Source of the DNA: Mycolicibacter senuensis
GTDB lineage: Bacteria; Actinomycetota; Actinomycetes; Mycobacteriales; Mycobacteriaceae
DNA: 64,000 nt
Assembly: GCF_002101885.1 (NCBI RefSeq)
Contig: NZ_LQPS01000036.1
Coordinates: 1 to 64,000, forward strand
Direction: 5' to 3'
Shown: piece by piece, positions 26,120 through 35,707 of the stretch
Layout: every line of letters begins with the position of its first letter
How positions within the stretch are numbered: position 1 is the stretch's first letter
Made by a program: the position numbers and the translations under genes
The notes under the pieces: generated by a model
Databases searched by the model: none
The model's input: only the letters and a program-made list of their open reading frames with translations
What the model was told of the DNA's origin: nothing

Positions 26120-27279
26120 GACACCTCCTGCAGCGGGCTCTTCGGATCGATCAGGATCTTGGCGTGCCGGGCCGGGTCGCCCAGGGCGTCAAAGGCGTTC
26201 GCCACCCCGCCGAGCCCGACGGTGCCGGTGATCAGCGGTGTGACGTCGACTTTGCCCTCGGCGATCATGTGCAGCGTGTCGCGGAATTCCATTGGGGTGT
26301 AACCCAAGACGAACCGCAGGTCGATCTCCTTGTTGATCGCCATCGCCGGGCGGATCGAATCGTTGCCCATGCACACCCCGACCACCACGACCCGGGAGAA
26401 CAGCGGCGCGCCGGCGATGATGCCGTCGATGACGCCCGGCACCCCGACGCACTCGAAGATCACCGGGCGCTTGGGGGTGGCGGCCCCGACGGCCTCGGCG
26501 GCCCGCCAGACATGCCACCAGGGCAGCCGCGCCTTATAGAGCTTCTCCACGGTGCCCACCGCGGCGCCGAACGCATCCGATGCGCCCTCGAAATGACCGT
26601 GTCCGGCGGCCGAGGCGTACGGCGAGCCGTGGGCCGGGTCGACGACGACGTCGGCGCCGCAGCGCACGGCCAGGGCGCGCCGGCCCGGTGAGAAGTCGCT
26701 GGCGATCACGTGGCGCACCCCGCTCGCCTTGAGCATGCACACCACCGCCAGGCCGATCGGCCCGCAGCCGATCACGATCGCCACGTCACGTTTGCGCACC
26801 TCACCGCGGCGTACCGCGTGCCAGGCGACCGCCATCGGCTCGGTCAGCGCAGCCGCCTCCGCCGACAGCCCGTTGGGGACCGGCAACGTCAACGACTGCT
26901 CGACCACCAGCTGCTCGGCATAGGAACCCGGCGCCGACACCGACAGCCCGACGGGGTGGATGTCCTCGCCGCGCCGCACCAACGGCACCGAGACCACCCG
27001 GGTGCCGGCGCGGGGCGCCTTCCGGGTGCGGGGACCGTGGTCGAGCACCTCGCCGCAGAATTCGTGGCCGAGCACCACCTGCTGGTCCGAGCGCATGAAA
27101 CCGTCGTAGCCGGTCTCGGCCGCCACCCCGGCCACCTCGTCGCAGTGCCGGCGGGCATGCAGGTCCGACCCGCAGATCCCGGAGCGCAGCACTCCGAGCA
27201 GCAGTTGGCCTTTGGCGGGTGCCGGTGTCGGCAGGTCGATGACGTCGAGTTGGGCATTACTGCAGCTGACCGCTTTCAC
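26116..27279 (-). CDS. Zinc-type medium-chain alcohol dehydrogenase family protein
   Basis: A 387-residue MDR enzyme. Catalytic zinc ligands are in GICGSDLHARRH and VVLGHEFCGEV, and the cofactor motif is VIGCGPIGLAVVCMLK. The four-Cys structural zinc lobe of classical ADH is absent; a segment around HCDEVAGVAAETG replaces it. An insert at about 230-275 contains an aromatic stretch (KARLPWWHVWRAAE). The GTG at 27279 gives a normal N-terminus (KAVSCSNAQLDVIDLPTP) and lies 7 nt after TAGGCT on the minus strand; a GTG seven codons upstream is less likely. It heads the operon with phosphofructokinase and methyltransferase, and is divergent from recC. Confidence 0.88.
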   Translation of the reverse strand: MKAVSCSNAQLDVIDLPTPAPAKGQLLLGVLRSGICGSDLHARRHCDEVAGVAAETGYDGFMRSDQQVVLGHEFCGEVLDHGPRTRKAPRAGTRVVSVPLVRRGEDIHPVGLSVSAPGSYAEQLVVEQSLTLPVPNGLSAEAAALTEPMAVAWHAVRRGEVRKRDVAIVIGCGPIGLAVVCMLKASGVRHVIASDFSPGRRALAVRCGADVVVDPAHGSPYASAAGHGHFEGASDAFGAAVGTVEKLYKARLPWWHVWRAAEAVGAATPKRPVIFECVGVPGVIDGIIAGAPLFSRVVVVGVCMGNDSIRPAMAINKEIDLRFVLGYTPMEFRDTLHMIAEGKVDVTPLITGTVGLGGVANAFDALGDPARHAKILIDPKSPLQEVS

Positions 27280-27286
27280 ACGACCC

Positions 27287-27292
27287 AGCCTA
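27287..27292 (-). promoter_or_regulatory. -10 element, leaderless dehydrogenase operon
   Basis: TAGGCT on the minus strand ends 7 nt before the GTG at 27279. Confidence 0.45.
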
Positions 27293-27319
27293 CGAGGCAC
27301 CCCTGTCGGGGGCGCGGTT

Positions 27320-27325
27320 TATGGT
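27320..27325 (+). promoter_or_regulatory. -10 element, leaderless recCBD operon
   Basis: TATGGT ends 7 nt before the ATG at 27333 and supports that start over the ATG at 27321, which would lie within the -10 element itself. Confidence 0.5.
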
Positions 27326-27332
27326 GGCCGCG

Positions 27333-30300
27333 ATGGGACTGCACCTGCACCGCGCTGAACGCACCGACGCCCTCGCCGACGGGCTGGGCGCGCTGCTGGC
27401 GACACCGCCGGCCGACCCGTTGACCCTGGATCTGGTGCTGGTGCCGGCCCGCGGTGTGGAGCGCTGGCTGTCCCAGCGGCTGTCGCACGTGCTCGGCGCC
27501 GGTTCGGGGCGTGACGGAGTCTGCGCCGGCGTGGAATTTCGTAGCCCGGCGTCGCTGATCGCCGAGATCACCGGCACCGACGGGGACGACCCGTGGTCGC
27601 CGGACGCGATGAGTTGGCCGCTGCTCACGGTGATCGACGCCAGCCTCGACGAAGACTGGTGCCGTACGCTGGCAGCACATTTGGGCCATTTCCACGACGG
27701 TGCTGACGCGCAGGTGCGACGTGGCCGGCGCTACGCGGTGGCGCGGCGGCTGGCCGGGCTGTTCGCCTCCTACGCCCGGCAGCGGCCCGACATGCTGGCG
27801 GACTGGCTCGACGGCGGTTGCGGCGACGGTTCGGGCGGGCAGCTGGATCCCGACCTCGCCTGGCAGCCGCCGCTGTGGCGGGCGCTGGCCGCGGCGATCC
27901 CGGCCGATCCCCCGCACCTTCGGCACCGCCGCGCCGTCGACCGGCTGCGCGGCGCGCCCGCCGATACCCTGCCGGCCCGGCTGAGCCTGTTCGGGCATAC
28001 CCGGCTGTCGTGCACCGACATCGAGTTGCTCGACGCGCTGGCCACCCACCACGAGCTGCACCTGTGGCTGCCGCATCCCTCCGATGCGCTGTGGCAGGCA
28101 CTGCGCGGTGTGCACGGGGCGGTGCCGCGTGCCGACGACGAGAGCCGCCACCGGGCTGCCCATCCGCTGTTGCAGACCCTGGGCCGTGACCTGCGTGAGC
28201 TGCAACGCGCCCTGCCCGGGTCGGCCGGCGATGACTACCTCGGCGCTGCGGCACAACCCGGCACCCTGCTGGGCTGGCTGCAGGCCGACCTCGCCGCCAA
28301 TGCGGTGCGGCCGGACGGGCGCTGCGCCACGCGCGCGGACCGTTCGGTTCAGGTGCACGCCTGCCACGGCCCGGCCCGCCAGGTCGACGTGCTGCGGGAG
28401 GTGCTGCTCGGCCTGCTTGAAGACGACCCGACGCTGCAGCCGCGTGACATCGTGGTGATGTGCCCGGACATCGAGACCTATGCGCCGCTGATCGTGGCCG
28501 GCTTCGGGCTCGGTGAGCTGGCCGGCGAGAGCCATCCCGCGCACTCGCTGCGGGTGCAGTTGGCCGACCGGGCGCTGACGCAGACCAACCCGCTGCTGGG
28601 GGTGGCCGAGCAACTGCTGGGCATCGCCGACAGCCGCGCTACCGCCAGTGCGGTGCTCAACCTGGCGCAGGCGGCGCCGGTGCGGGCACGGTTCGCGTTC
28701 ACCGACGACGACCTGGAGGACATCACCTCCTGGGTGCAGCAGGCCAACGTCCGGTGGAGCTTCGACGCCGACCATCGGGAACGGTACGGGCTCAAGGCCA
28801 TTCAGCACAACACCTGGCGGTTCGGGCTGGACCGGATCCTGACCGGGGTGGCGATGTCGGAAGATTCCCGGGCCTGGCTGGGCACCGCACTGCCGCTCGA
28901 CGACGTCGGCAGCAACCGGGTGGAGCTGGCCGGCCGGCTGGCCGAGTTCGTCGCACGACTGCAGACCGCCACCGATGCACTCAGCGGGTCCCGGCCGCTC
29001 ACCGACTGGATCGCCGCGTTGATCGACGGCGTGATCGCGCTGACCCGGGTCTCGATCGACGACGGTTGGCAGACCGGCCAGTTGCAGCGGGAACTGGCCG
29101 ATGTGGTGATCGAGGCCGGTTCGCACGCCGAGACCGCGCTGCAGCTCTCCGACGTGCGTGCCCTGCTGGCCGGTCACCTGGCCGGGCGGCCCACCCGGGC
29201 GAACTTCCGCACCGGCGGCCTGACGGTGTGCACGATGGTGCCGATGCGCTCGGTGCCGCACCGGGTGGTGTGTCTGGTCGGTCTCGACGACGGGGTGTTC
29301 CCGCGGGCGGATCACATCGACGGCGACGACGTGTTGTGCCGGCGCCCGCTGACCGGGGAACGCGATGTGCGTTCCGAGGATCGGCAGCTGCTGCTGGATG
29401 CGGTCTGCGCGGCCACCGAGACGCTGGTGATCACCTACGCCGGCGCCGACGAGAGCACCGGCAAGCTGCGCCCGCCGGCGGTGCCGCTCGCCGAACTGCT
29501 CGACGCGATCGACATCACCACCGAGACGCCGGTCCGCGATCACGTCGTGGTGCGGCACCCGTTGCAGCCCTTCGACATCCGCAATGTCGAGCCGGGCGCG
29601 CTGGGGGTGCCGGGCCGACCGTTCACGTTCGATCCGACCAACCTGTCCACTGCCGAGGCCGCCGCGGGCATCCGCACCGAGCCGACCGACACCTTCGCCG
29701 CGTTGTTGCCGCCGCCACCGGCCACCGACGTGGAACTCGAGGAGCTGACCCGGTTCTTCAAGGACCCGGTCAAGGGGTATTTCCGGGCGCTGGACTACAC
29801 CCTGCCGTGGGATGTCGAGGGGGTGCAGGACGCCATGCCCGTCGAGATCGAGGGTCTGGCGCAGTGGGCGGTCGGCGATCGGATGCTCTCCGACATGCTT
29901 GCCGGCATGCATCCCGACGACGCCGCGAACGCCGAGTGGCGCCGCGGCACCCTGCCGCCGGGGCGGCTCGGCATGCGCACGGCCTGCGAGATCCGCGACC
30001 TGTCCCGGGCCCTGGCCGAGGCCGCGTTCGCCCACCGGGGCGGGGATCCGGACGCCTACGACATCGACGTCGACCTCAACGGGCGCCGTCTCACCGGCAC
30101 GGTGTCCGGGGTGCACGGCAACCGCACCGTGTCGGTGGTCTACTCGCGGCTGGCGCCCAAGCATGTGCTGGCTTCCTGGATTCCGTTGCTGGCGTTGGCC
30201 GCCCAGTACCCCGACACCCGGTGGAGCGCGCTGTGCATCGGGCGGGGCATGGGGCGCAGCCATATCCGACAGCGGCTCTTCGTCCCACCTCCGGACCCGG

Positions 30301-30623
30301 CCGCGGTGCTCGGTGACCTGGTGGCGATCTACGACGCGGGCCGGCGCGAGCCGCTGCCACTGCCGCTGGCGACGTCGTGCGCCTGGGCTGCGGCCCGGCG
30401 CGAGAACGAGGACCCGGTCGGCGCCGCCCGGCGCGCCTGGGGCGGCAAGTACGGCGAGCGTACCGACGCCGCCCACGTCAAGGTGTGGGGTCAAGACGCA
30501 CCGCTGGACAAGCTGCTGGACGTCCCGCGTCCCGGCGAGCAGATCACCGGCGAGGGCACCCGACTGGGGGCGCTGGCGGTACGGCTGTGGGCGCCGCTGC
30601 TGAGCGCGGAGGTGCTCTCATGA
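27333..30623 (+). CDS. recC: Exodeoxyribonuclease V subunit RecC
   Basis: The 1,096-residue RecC scaffold, which in E. coli senses Chi within the RecBCD helicase-nuclease. Near-identity to remembered M. tuberculosis RecC is clear in several blocks: HLHRAERTD at the start, RGVERWLSQRLS, VHACHGPARQ, DDPTLQPRDIVVMCPDI and TVCTMVPMRSVPHRVVCLVG. Length agrees with the 1,097 residues of that protein. The start at 27333 is favoured by the -10 hexamer and by homology. It overlaps recB by 4 nt (ATGA). Mycobacterial RecBCD mainly serves single-strand annealing, while AdnAB handles recombination. Confidence 0.96.
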   Translation: MGLHLHRAERTDALADGLGALLATPPADPLTLDLVLVPARGVERWLSQRLSHVLGAGSGRDGVCAGVEFRSPASLIAEITGTDGDDPWSPDAMSWPLLTVIDASLDEDWCRTLAAHLGHFHDGADAQVRRGRRYAVARRLAGLFASYARQRPDMLADWLDGGCGDGSGGQLDPDLAWQPPLWRALAAAIPADPPHLRHRRAVDRLRGAPADTLPARLSLFGHTRLSCTDIELLDALATHHELHLWLPHPSDALWQALRGVHGAVPRADDESRHRAAHPLLQTLGRDLRELQRALPGSAGDDYLGAAAQPGTLLGWLQADLAANAVRPDGRCATRADRSVQVHACHGPARQVDVLREVLLGLLEDDPTLQPRDIVVMCPDIETYAPLIVAGFGLGELAGESHPAHSLRVQLADRALTQTNPLLGVAEQLLGIADSRATASAVLNLAQAAPVRARFAFTDDDLEDITSWVQQANVRWSFDADHRERYGLKAIQHNTWRFGLDRILTGVAMSEDSRAWLGTALPLDDVGSNRVELAGRLAEFVARLQTATDALSGSRPLTDWIAALIDGVIALTRVSIDDGWQTGQLQRELADVVIEAGSHAETALQLSDVRALLAGHLAGRPTRANFRTGGLTVCTMVPMRSVPHRVVCLVGLDDGVFPRADHIDGDDVLCRRPLTGERDVRSEDRQLLLDAVCAATETLVITYAGADESTGKLRPPAVPLAELLDAIDITTETPVRDHVVVRHPLQPFDIRNVEPGALGVPGRPFTFDPTNLSTAEAAAGIRTEPTDTFAALLPPPPATDVELEELTRFFKDPVKGYFRALDYTLPWDVEGVQDAMPVEIEGLAQWAVGDRMLSDMLAGMHPDDAANAEWRRGTLPPGRLGMRTACEIRDLSRALAEAAFAHRGGDPDAYDIDVDLNGRRLTGTVSGVHGNRTVSVVYSRLAPKHVLASWIPLLALAAQYPDTRWSALCIGRGMGRSHIRQRLFVPPPDPAAVLGDLVAIYDAGRREPLPLPLATSCAWAAARRENEDPVGAARRAWGGKYGERTDAAHVKVWGQDAPLDKLLDVPRPGEQITGEGTRLGALAVRLWAPLLSAEVLS

Positions 30624-33600
30624 CGCACCGCTTCGATCTGCTGGGGCCGCTGCCCGCCGAGCGGTCCACCGTGGTGCTGGAGGCCAGCGCCGGCACCGGC
30701 AAGACCTTCACGCTGGCCGGTCTGGTCACCCGCTATCTGGCCGAGGGGGTCGCCACCGTCGACCAGCTGCTACTGATCACCTTCGGCCGGGTGGCCAGCC
30801 GGGAGCTGCGGGAACGGGTGCGCGACCAGATCGGTAATGCGCTGGCGGTACTGGAGGGCCGCCGGGAGCCGGCCAACGACCTGGAGCGCGCGCTGCTCAC
30901 CACCGGCGAGGTCGGGAAGGCTTGCGCCCGGCTGCGCAACGCGCTGACCGACTTCGACGCCGCGACGATCGTCACCATTCACCAGTTCTGCGCCATGGTG
31001 CTGAAATCACTTGGCGTGGCCGGTGATACGTCTTCCACCGCGACCCTGTTGGAGAGCCTGACCGATCTGGTCACCGAGATCGTCGACGACCACTACTTGG
31101 CGCATTTCGGCAATGACGAGAACAAGCCGCCGATGACGCGCAAGGACGCACTCGACCTGGCCGGCGAGGTCGTCGACGACCCGGCTGCGCAGCTGCGCCC
31201 GCAGCGCCCAGACCCCGAATCGGAGGCGGGCGTGCGGCGGGCGTTCGCCGAGGCGGTGCTCGCCGAGCTCGAGCGCCGCAAGCGCCGGCTCGGGGTGCTC
31301 GGCTACAACGACCTGCTGACCCGGCTGGCCGACGCCCTACGGCGCAGCGGATCCGACGCCGCAGAACGAATGCGCCGGCGATGGCCGATCGTGATGGTCG
31401 ACGAATTCCAGGACACCGACCCGGTGCAGTGGGAGGTGATCGACCGCGCCTTCAGCGGGCATTCCACGCTGGTGCTCGTCGGTGACCCCAAGCAGGCGAT
31501 CTACGGTTTCCGCGGCGGCGACATCTACACCTACCTGGCCGCCGTGCGCGCCGCCGGCGACCGGCGCACCCTAGCCACCAACTACCGCAGCGACAAGGCG
31601 CTGGTCGACAGCCTGCAGACCGTGCTCAGCGGCGCCCAGCTGGGCCACCCGGAGATCGTCGTGCCGCCCATCGAGGCCCACCACTCCGGGTATCGGCTCA
31701 GCGGGGCGCCGCACAACGCCCCGTTCCGGTTGCGGGTCGTCAAGCGGCCCACGCTGGGCAAAGACGGTCTAGACAGCCTGCTGATCGGCCCACTGCGCCA
31801 ACATATTCCGGCTGACCTGGCAGCCGACGTCGGCGCGCTGCTCAACTCCGACGCCCGCTACGACGGCGAGCCGGTGCGCGCCGGCGACATCGCGGTCCTG
31901 GTCGAACGCCACCAGGATGCGGCGTTGTGCCGGGACGCGCTGACCAGGCTGGGCATCCCGGTGGTCTACACCGGTGACGCCGACGTGTTCGCCTCACGCG
32001 CCGCCGAGGACTGGCTGTGCCTGTTGGAGGCCCTCGACCAGCCGGGCCGCACCGGGCTGGTGCGCGCGGCCGCCTGCACGATGTTCTTCGGCGAGTCCGC
32101 GGAATCGTTGGCCCGCGGCGGTGACACGCTCACCGACCGGGTCACCCAGACGCTGCGCGAGTGGGCCGACCATGTCCGGTTGCGCGGCGTCGCGGCGGTG
32201 TTCGAGGCCGCACAGCTCGCCGGGATGGGGCGGCGCGTGCTGAGTCAACGTGGCGGCGAGCGGCACCTGACGGATCTGGCCCATATCGGTGAGCTGCTGC
32301 ACGAGGAAGCGCACGCCGATCGGCTCGGCCTGCCGGCGCTGCGGGACTGGTTGCGCCGCCAGCGTGAGGACCGGACCGGGGCGGTGGAGCGCAACCGGCG
32401 CCTGGACAGTGACGCCGGTGCCGTGCAGATCATGACCGTTTTCGCCGCCAAAGGCCTGCAGTTCCCGATCGTGTACCTGCCCTTCATGTTTCGCCGTCAC
32501 ATCGACGACAAGGGCAACCTGCTCTATCACGAGACGGGCACCGACGGCGCCGAGGTCCGCTGCCTGCACATCGGCGGGTCGCGGAGCCCCGGGATGGCCG
32601 CGGTCAAGGAATTGCATCGGCGCGAGGAAGCACTCGACCACATCCGGATCAGCTATGTCGCACTGACCCGGGCCCAGTCGCAGGTGATCGCCTGGTGGGC
32701 ACCGGCCGGCGACGAGGTCAACGGCGGGCTGTCGCGGCTGTTACGTGGCCGGCCGCCAGGGCAGGCCGAGGTGCCCGACCGGTGCGAGTCGCGGATCTCC
32801 GACGACGACGCCTGGGCGGTGTTCACCGCGTGGCAGGACCGGGGCGGGCCGGTGGTGGAGGAGTCGGTGATCGGCCCGCCGACGGCGCCGGTTCGGCGCG
32901 AGGCGCCCGGCGAGCTGGCGGTGCGCCACTTCCACCGCCACATCGATACCGGCTGGCGGCGCACCTCCTATTCGGCGCTGCTCCGCGGCGCACAACAGCA
33001 GGCGGAGAGCGGCGTGCACTCCGAACCCGACGCCCATACCCGCGACGACGAGTCCGACGACGTCACCGTCACCCGGGAGGCCGCCGCCGACGGCGCCGAG
33101 TTGCGCTCGCCGATGGCGGATCTGCCCGGCGGCAAGACGTTCGGTTCGCTGGTGCACGGAGTGCTGGAGACCGCCGACCCGTTCGCGGCGGACCTGGCCG
33201 CCGAACTGACCGAGCAGGTCCGGGTGCACGAACCGTGGTGGCCGATCGGGGTCGACGCCGAGACGCTGGCCGCCGCGCTGGTGCCGATGCACGACACCCC
33301 GCTGGGGCCACTGGCCGGCGGGTTGACGTTGCAGCAGATCGGCTTACCGGACCGGTTGCGGGAGCTGGACTTCGAGATTCCACTGGCCGGCGGCGACGCC
33401 CCCGGCGCCGACCGGCGGCTGCGGGTCGCCGACGTGGGCGCACTGTTGCGTGAGCACCTGTCGCCCGAGGATCCGTTCGCGGTCTACGCCGACCGGTTGC
33501 TGTCCGAGGCGCTCGGCGGCCAGTCACTGCGGGGTTACCTGTCCGGTTCGCTGGACGTGGTGTTGCGGTTGCCCGATCAGCGGTATCTGGTCGTCGACTA

Positions 33601-33913
33601 CAAGACCAACAACCTCGGCGAGACGGCCGCCGACTACAGCCCGCCCCGGATGGCCGAGGCCATGCTGCACTCGGATTACCCGCTGCAGGCGCTGCTGTAC
33701 ACCGCAGTGTTGCACCGGTTTCTGCGCTGGCGCCAACCCGGCTACGACCCGGACCGGCACCTGGGCGGGGTGCTGTATCTGTTCGTGCGCGGCATGTGCG
33801 GGCCGGACACCCCGATTCTGGGTGGGTATCCGGCCGGGGTGTTCAGCTGGCGGCCGCCAGCGGCGCTGGTGGTGGCGCTGTCGGATCTGCTGCAGCAGGG
33901 GGTGGCGGCGTGA
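30620..33913 (+). CDS. recB: Exodeoxyribonuclease V subunit RecB
   Basis: A 1,097-residue SF1A helicase fused to a C-terminal RecB-type nuclease. Walker A is EASAGTGKTFT near residue 23-33; motif II is DEFQDTDPVQWEV; motif III/IV region is GDPKQAIYGFRGGD; motif VI lies in HIRISYVALTRAQ. The nuclease active site YLVVDYKTNNLGET is at about residue 990, with the Asp and Lys of the PD-(D/E)xK fold intact. The ATG at 30620 overlaps the recC stop. The reading frame extends upstream inside recC and that part is not coding. It moves 3'-5' and degrades duplex DNA from ends. Confidence 0.97.
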   Translation: MTHRFDLLGPLPAERSTVVLEASAGTGKTFTLAGLVTRYLAEGVATVDQLLLITFGRVASRELRERVRDQIGNALAVLEGRREPANDLERALLTTGEVGKACARLRNALTDFDAATIVTIHQFCAMVLKSLGVAGDTSSTATLLESLTDLVTEIVDDHYLAHFGNDENKPPMTRKDALDLAGEVVDDPAAQLRPQRPDPESEAGVRRAFAEAVLAELERRKRRLGVLGYNDLLTRLADALRRSGSDAAERMRRRWPIVMVDEFQDTDPVQWEVIDRAFSGHSTLVLVGDPKQAIYGFRGGDIYTYLAAVRAAGDRRTLATNYRSDKALVDSLQTVLSGAQLGHPEIVVPPIEAHHSGYRLSGAPHNAPFRLRVVKRPTLGKDGLDSLLIGPLRQHIPADLAADVGALLNSDARYDGEPVRAGDIAVLVERHQDAALCRDALTRLGIPVVYTGDADVFASRAAEDWLCLLEALDQPGRTGLVRAAACTMFFGESAESLARGGDTLTDRVTQTLREWADHVRLRGVAAVFEAAQLAGMGRRVLSQRGGERHLTDLAHIGELLHEEAHADRLGLPALRDWLRRQREDRTGAVERNRRLDSDAGAVQIMTVFAAKGLQFPIVYLPFMFRRHIDDKGNLLYHETGTDGAEVRCLHIGGSRSPGMAAVKELHRREEALDHIRISYVALTRAQSQVIAWWAPAGDEVNGGLSRLLRGRPPGQAEVPDRCESRISDDDAWAVFTAWQDRGGPVVEESVIGPPTAPVRREAPGELAVRHFHRHIDTGWRRTSYSALLRGAQQQAESGVHSEPDAHTRDDESDDVTVTREAAADGAELRSPMADLPGGKTFGSLVHGVLETADPFAADLAAELTEQVRVHEPWWPIGVDAETLAAALVPMHDTPLGPLAGGLTLQQIGLPDRLRELDFEIPLAGGDAPGADRRLRVADVGALLREHLSPEDPFAVYADRLLSEALGGQSLRGYLSGSLDVVLRLPDQRYLVVDYKTNNLGETAADYSPPRMAEAMLHSDYPLQALLYTAVLHRFLRWRQPGYDPDRHLGGVLYLFVRGMCGPDTPILGGYPAGVFSWRPPAALVVALSDLLQQGVAA

Positions 33914-35667
33914 ACAGCACCGAGCTCGATCCGCTGTCGTGGCGGGTGGCGCGTGGCGCCACCGGCTTGTTGCGGGAGTTCAACGAGGCCGGACTGTTGG
34001 AGGCCGCGGATGTGCATACCGCCCAACGGGTCTGCGCGCTGGGCGCCGAAGCCGACGAGACGGTGGCGCTGGCGGTGGCGCTGGCGGTGCGGGCGTTGCG
34101 CACCGGCTCGGTCTGCGTGGAGCTGGCCACCGTGGCCGACGGCACCGAGGCTCCGGAGCTGAGTTGGCCGGAGCCGGCGGCCTGGCTGGCGGCGGTGCGC
34201 GCCAGTTCGCTGGTCGCCAAGCAGGTGTTGCGGCTCTACGACAACGGTTCGGGCGGGCTGCTGTACCTGGATCGCTATTGGCGCGAGGAGGAGCAGGTCT
34301 GCGCCGACCTGCTGGCGCTGTCCACGCCGCAGGCCGGACCGGTCGAGCTGCCCGGGCTCGAGCGGCTGTTCCCGACCGGCTACCACGAGCAGCGCACCGC
34401 CGCCGAGATCGCGTTGACGCAGGCGGTCACGGTGCTCACCGGCGGGCCGGGTACCGGCAAGACCACCACGGTGGCCCGGTTGCTGGCACTGCTGGCCGAG
34501 CAGGCCGAGGCGGCCGGGCGGCCGGCTTTGCGGATTGCGCTGGCCGCGCCGACCGGCAAGGCCGCCGCCCGGCTCACCGAGGCCGTCGCCGGCGAGGTGG
34601 CCGGACTCGAGCCGGTGGACCAGGCCCGGCTGGCCGGGCTGCAGGCCAGCACGTTGCACTCGCTGCTGGGTTCGCGGCCGGGAAATTCGGCGCGGTTCAA
34701 GCACAATCGCGGCAACCGGCTGCCGCATGACGTGATCGTGGTCGACGAGACCTCGATGGTGTCGCTGACGATGATGGCCCGGCTGTTGGAGGCGGTACGG
34801 CCGACCGCCCGGGTGATCCTGGTGGGCGACCCCGACCAGTTGGCGTCGGTGGAGGCCGGTGCGGTGCTGGCCGACCTGGTGGAAGGCTTGGCCGCCCGCC
34901 CGGGAACCCGGGTGGCGACGCTGGCGACCGCGCACCGCTACAAGAAGGCGATCGGTGAGCTGGCCGCGGCGATCCGCGCCGGTGACGGCGACACCGTCAT
35001 CGCGCTGCTGCGTTCCGGTGACGAGCATCGGGAATGGATCGACGTGGCCGGCCCGGCCGCGTTGGCCGACGAGCTGGCGGCGATCGCGGTACCGCACGCG
35101 TTGCGGGTGCGTCAGGCGGCGCTGCTCGGCGGCGCCGAGGAGGCGTTGCGCAATCTCGACGAGCACCGGCTGCTGTGCGCGCACCGCGACGGCCCACACG
35201 GCGCGAACCACTGGAACCGTCAGGTGCGCCGTTGGGTGTCCGAGCAGACCGGGGATCCGGTGTGGGCGGACTGGTATGCCGGGCGGCCGCTGCTGGTCAC
35301 CGCCAACGACTACGGGCTGAGGGTGCGCAACGGCGACACCGGGGTGGTCGTGGCACGCGCCGACGGGCTGCGCGCGGTGATCGCCACCGCGTCGGGCCCG
35401 GTGGATTTCGCGACCGGCCGGCTCTCCGACGTCGACAGCATGTACGCGATGACCATCCACAAGAGCCAGGGCAGCGAGGCTGATGTGGTGACCGTGCTGA
35501 TGCCCCCGGTGGAGTCGCGGCTGCTGACCCGCGAGCTGTTCTACACCGCGGTGACCCGCGCCAAGCATCAGGTGCGGGTGATCGGTTCCGAACAGGAGAT
35601 CCGTGCCGCGCTGGATCGGCGTGCGGTGCGGGCGTCGGGTCTGGCCTTGCGGCTGCGCGAAGCCTGA
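33910..35667 (+). CDS. recD: Exodeoxyribonuclease V subunit RecD
   Basis: A 585-residue 5'-3' SF1B helicase. Walker A is GGPGTGKTTTVARLL near residue 178; motif II has VVDETSMVSLTMMARLL; motif III is LVGDPDQLASVEAGAVL; the C-terminal motifs include AMTIHKSQGSEADVV and YTAVTRAKHQVRVIG. Length is near the M. tuberculosis protein (575). The GTG start overlaps the recB stop by 4 nt (GTGA), completing a tightly coupled recC-recB-recD operon. A VapBC module follows on the same strand after 40 bp. Confidence 0.96.
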   Translation: MNSTELDPLSWRVARGATGLLREFNEAGLLEAADVHTAQRVCALGAEADETVALAVALAVRALRTGSVCVELATVADGTEAPELSWPEPAAWLAAVRASSLVAKQVLRLYDNGSGGLLYLDRYWREEEQVCADLLALSTPQAGPVELPGLERLFPTGYHEQRTAAEIALTQAVTVLTGGPGTGKTTTVARLLALLAEQAEAAGRPALRIALAAPTGKAAARLTEAVAGEVAGLEPVDQARLAGLQASTLHSLLGSRPGNSARFKHNRGNRLPHDVIVVDETSMVSLTMMARLLEAVRPTARVILVGDPDQLASVEAGAVLADLVEGLAARPGTRVATLATAHRYKKAIGELAAAIRAGDGDTVIALLRSGDEHREWIDVAGPAALADELAAIAVPHALRVRQAALLGGAEEALRNLDEHRLLCAHRDGPHGANHWNRQVRRWVSEQTGDPVWADWYAGRPLLVTANDYGLRVRNGDTGVVVARADGLRAVIATASGPVDFATGRLSDVDSMYAMTIHKSQGSEADVVTVLMPPVESRLLTRELFYTAVTRAKHQVRVIGSEQEIRAALDRRAVRASGLALRLREA

Positions 35668-35676
35668 GACCAGACA

Positions 35677-35687
35677 TTGTAATACAA
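35677..35687. promoter_or_regulatory. Palindromic operator of the first vapBC
   Basis: TTGTAATACAA is a perfect inverted repeat centred on A35682, just upstream of the vapB -10. It is the likely VapBC autoregulatory site; a partial second copy, GTACAA, overlaps the -10. Confidence 0.6.
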
Positions 35688-35695
35688 ATCAGTAG

Positions 35696-35701
35696 TACAA
35701 T
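35696..35701 (+). promoter_or_regulatory. -10 element, leaderless vapBC
   Basis: TACAAT ends 6 nt before the vapB ATG at 35708 and is the closest match to the sigma-A consensus in the window. Confidence 0.6.
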
Positions 35702-35707
35702 CTGTTC

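Noticed and set aside
27276..30494. Open frame of over 1,000 codons on the minus strand
   Set aside because: It lies fully opposite recC, is rich in Arg, His, Gln and Pro with no domain, and reflects the G+C-rich third codon position of the real gene.
33742..35568. 608-codon minus-strand frame
   Set aside because: It is an antisense shadow of recD with low-complexity His/Arg/Gln composition.
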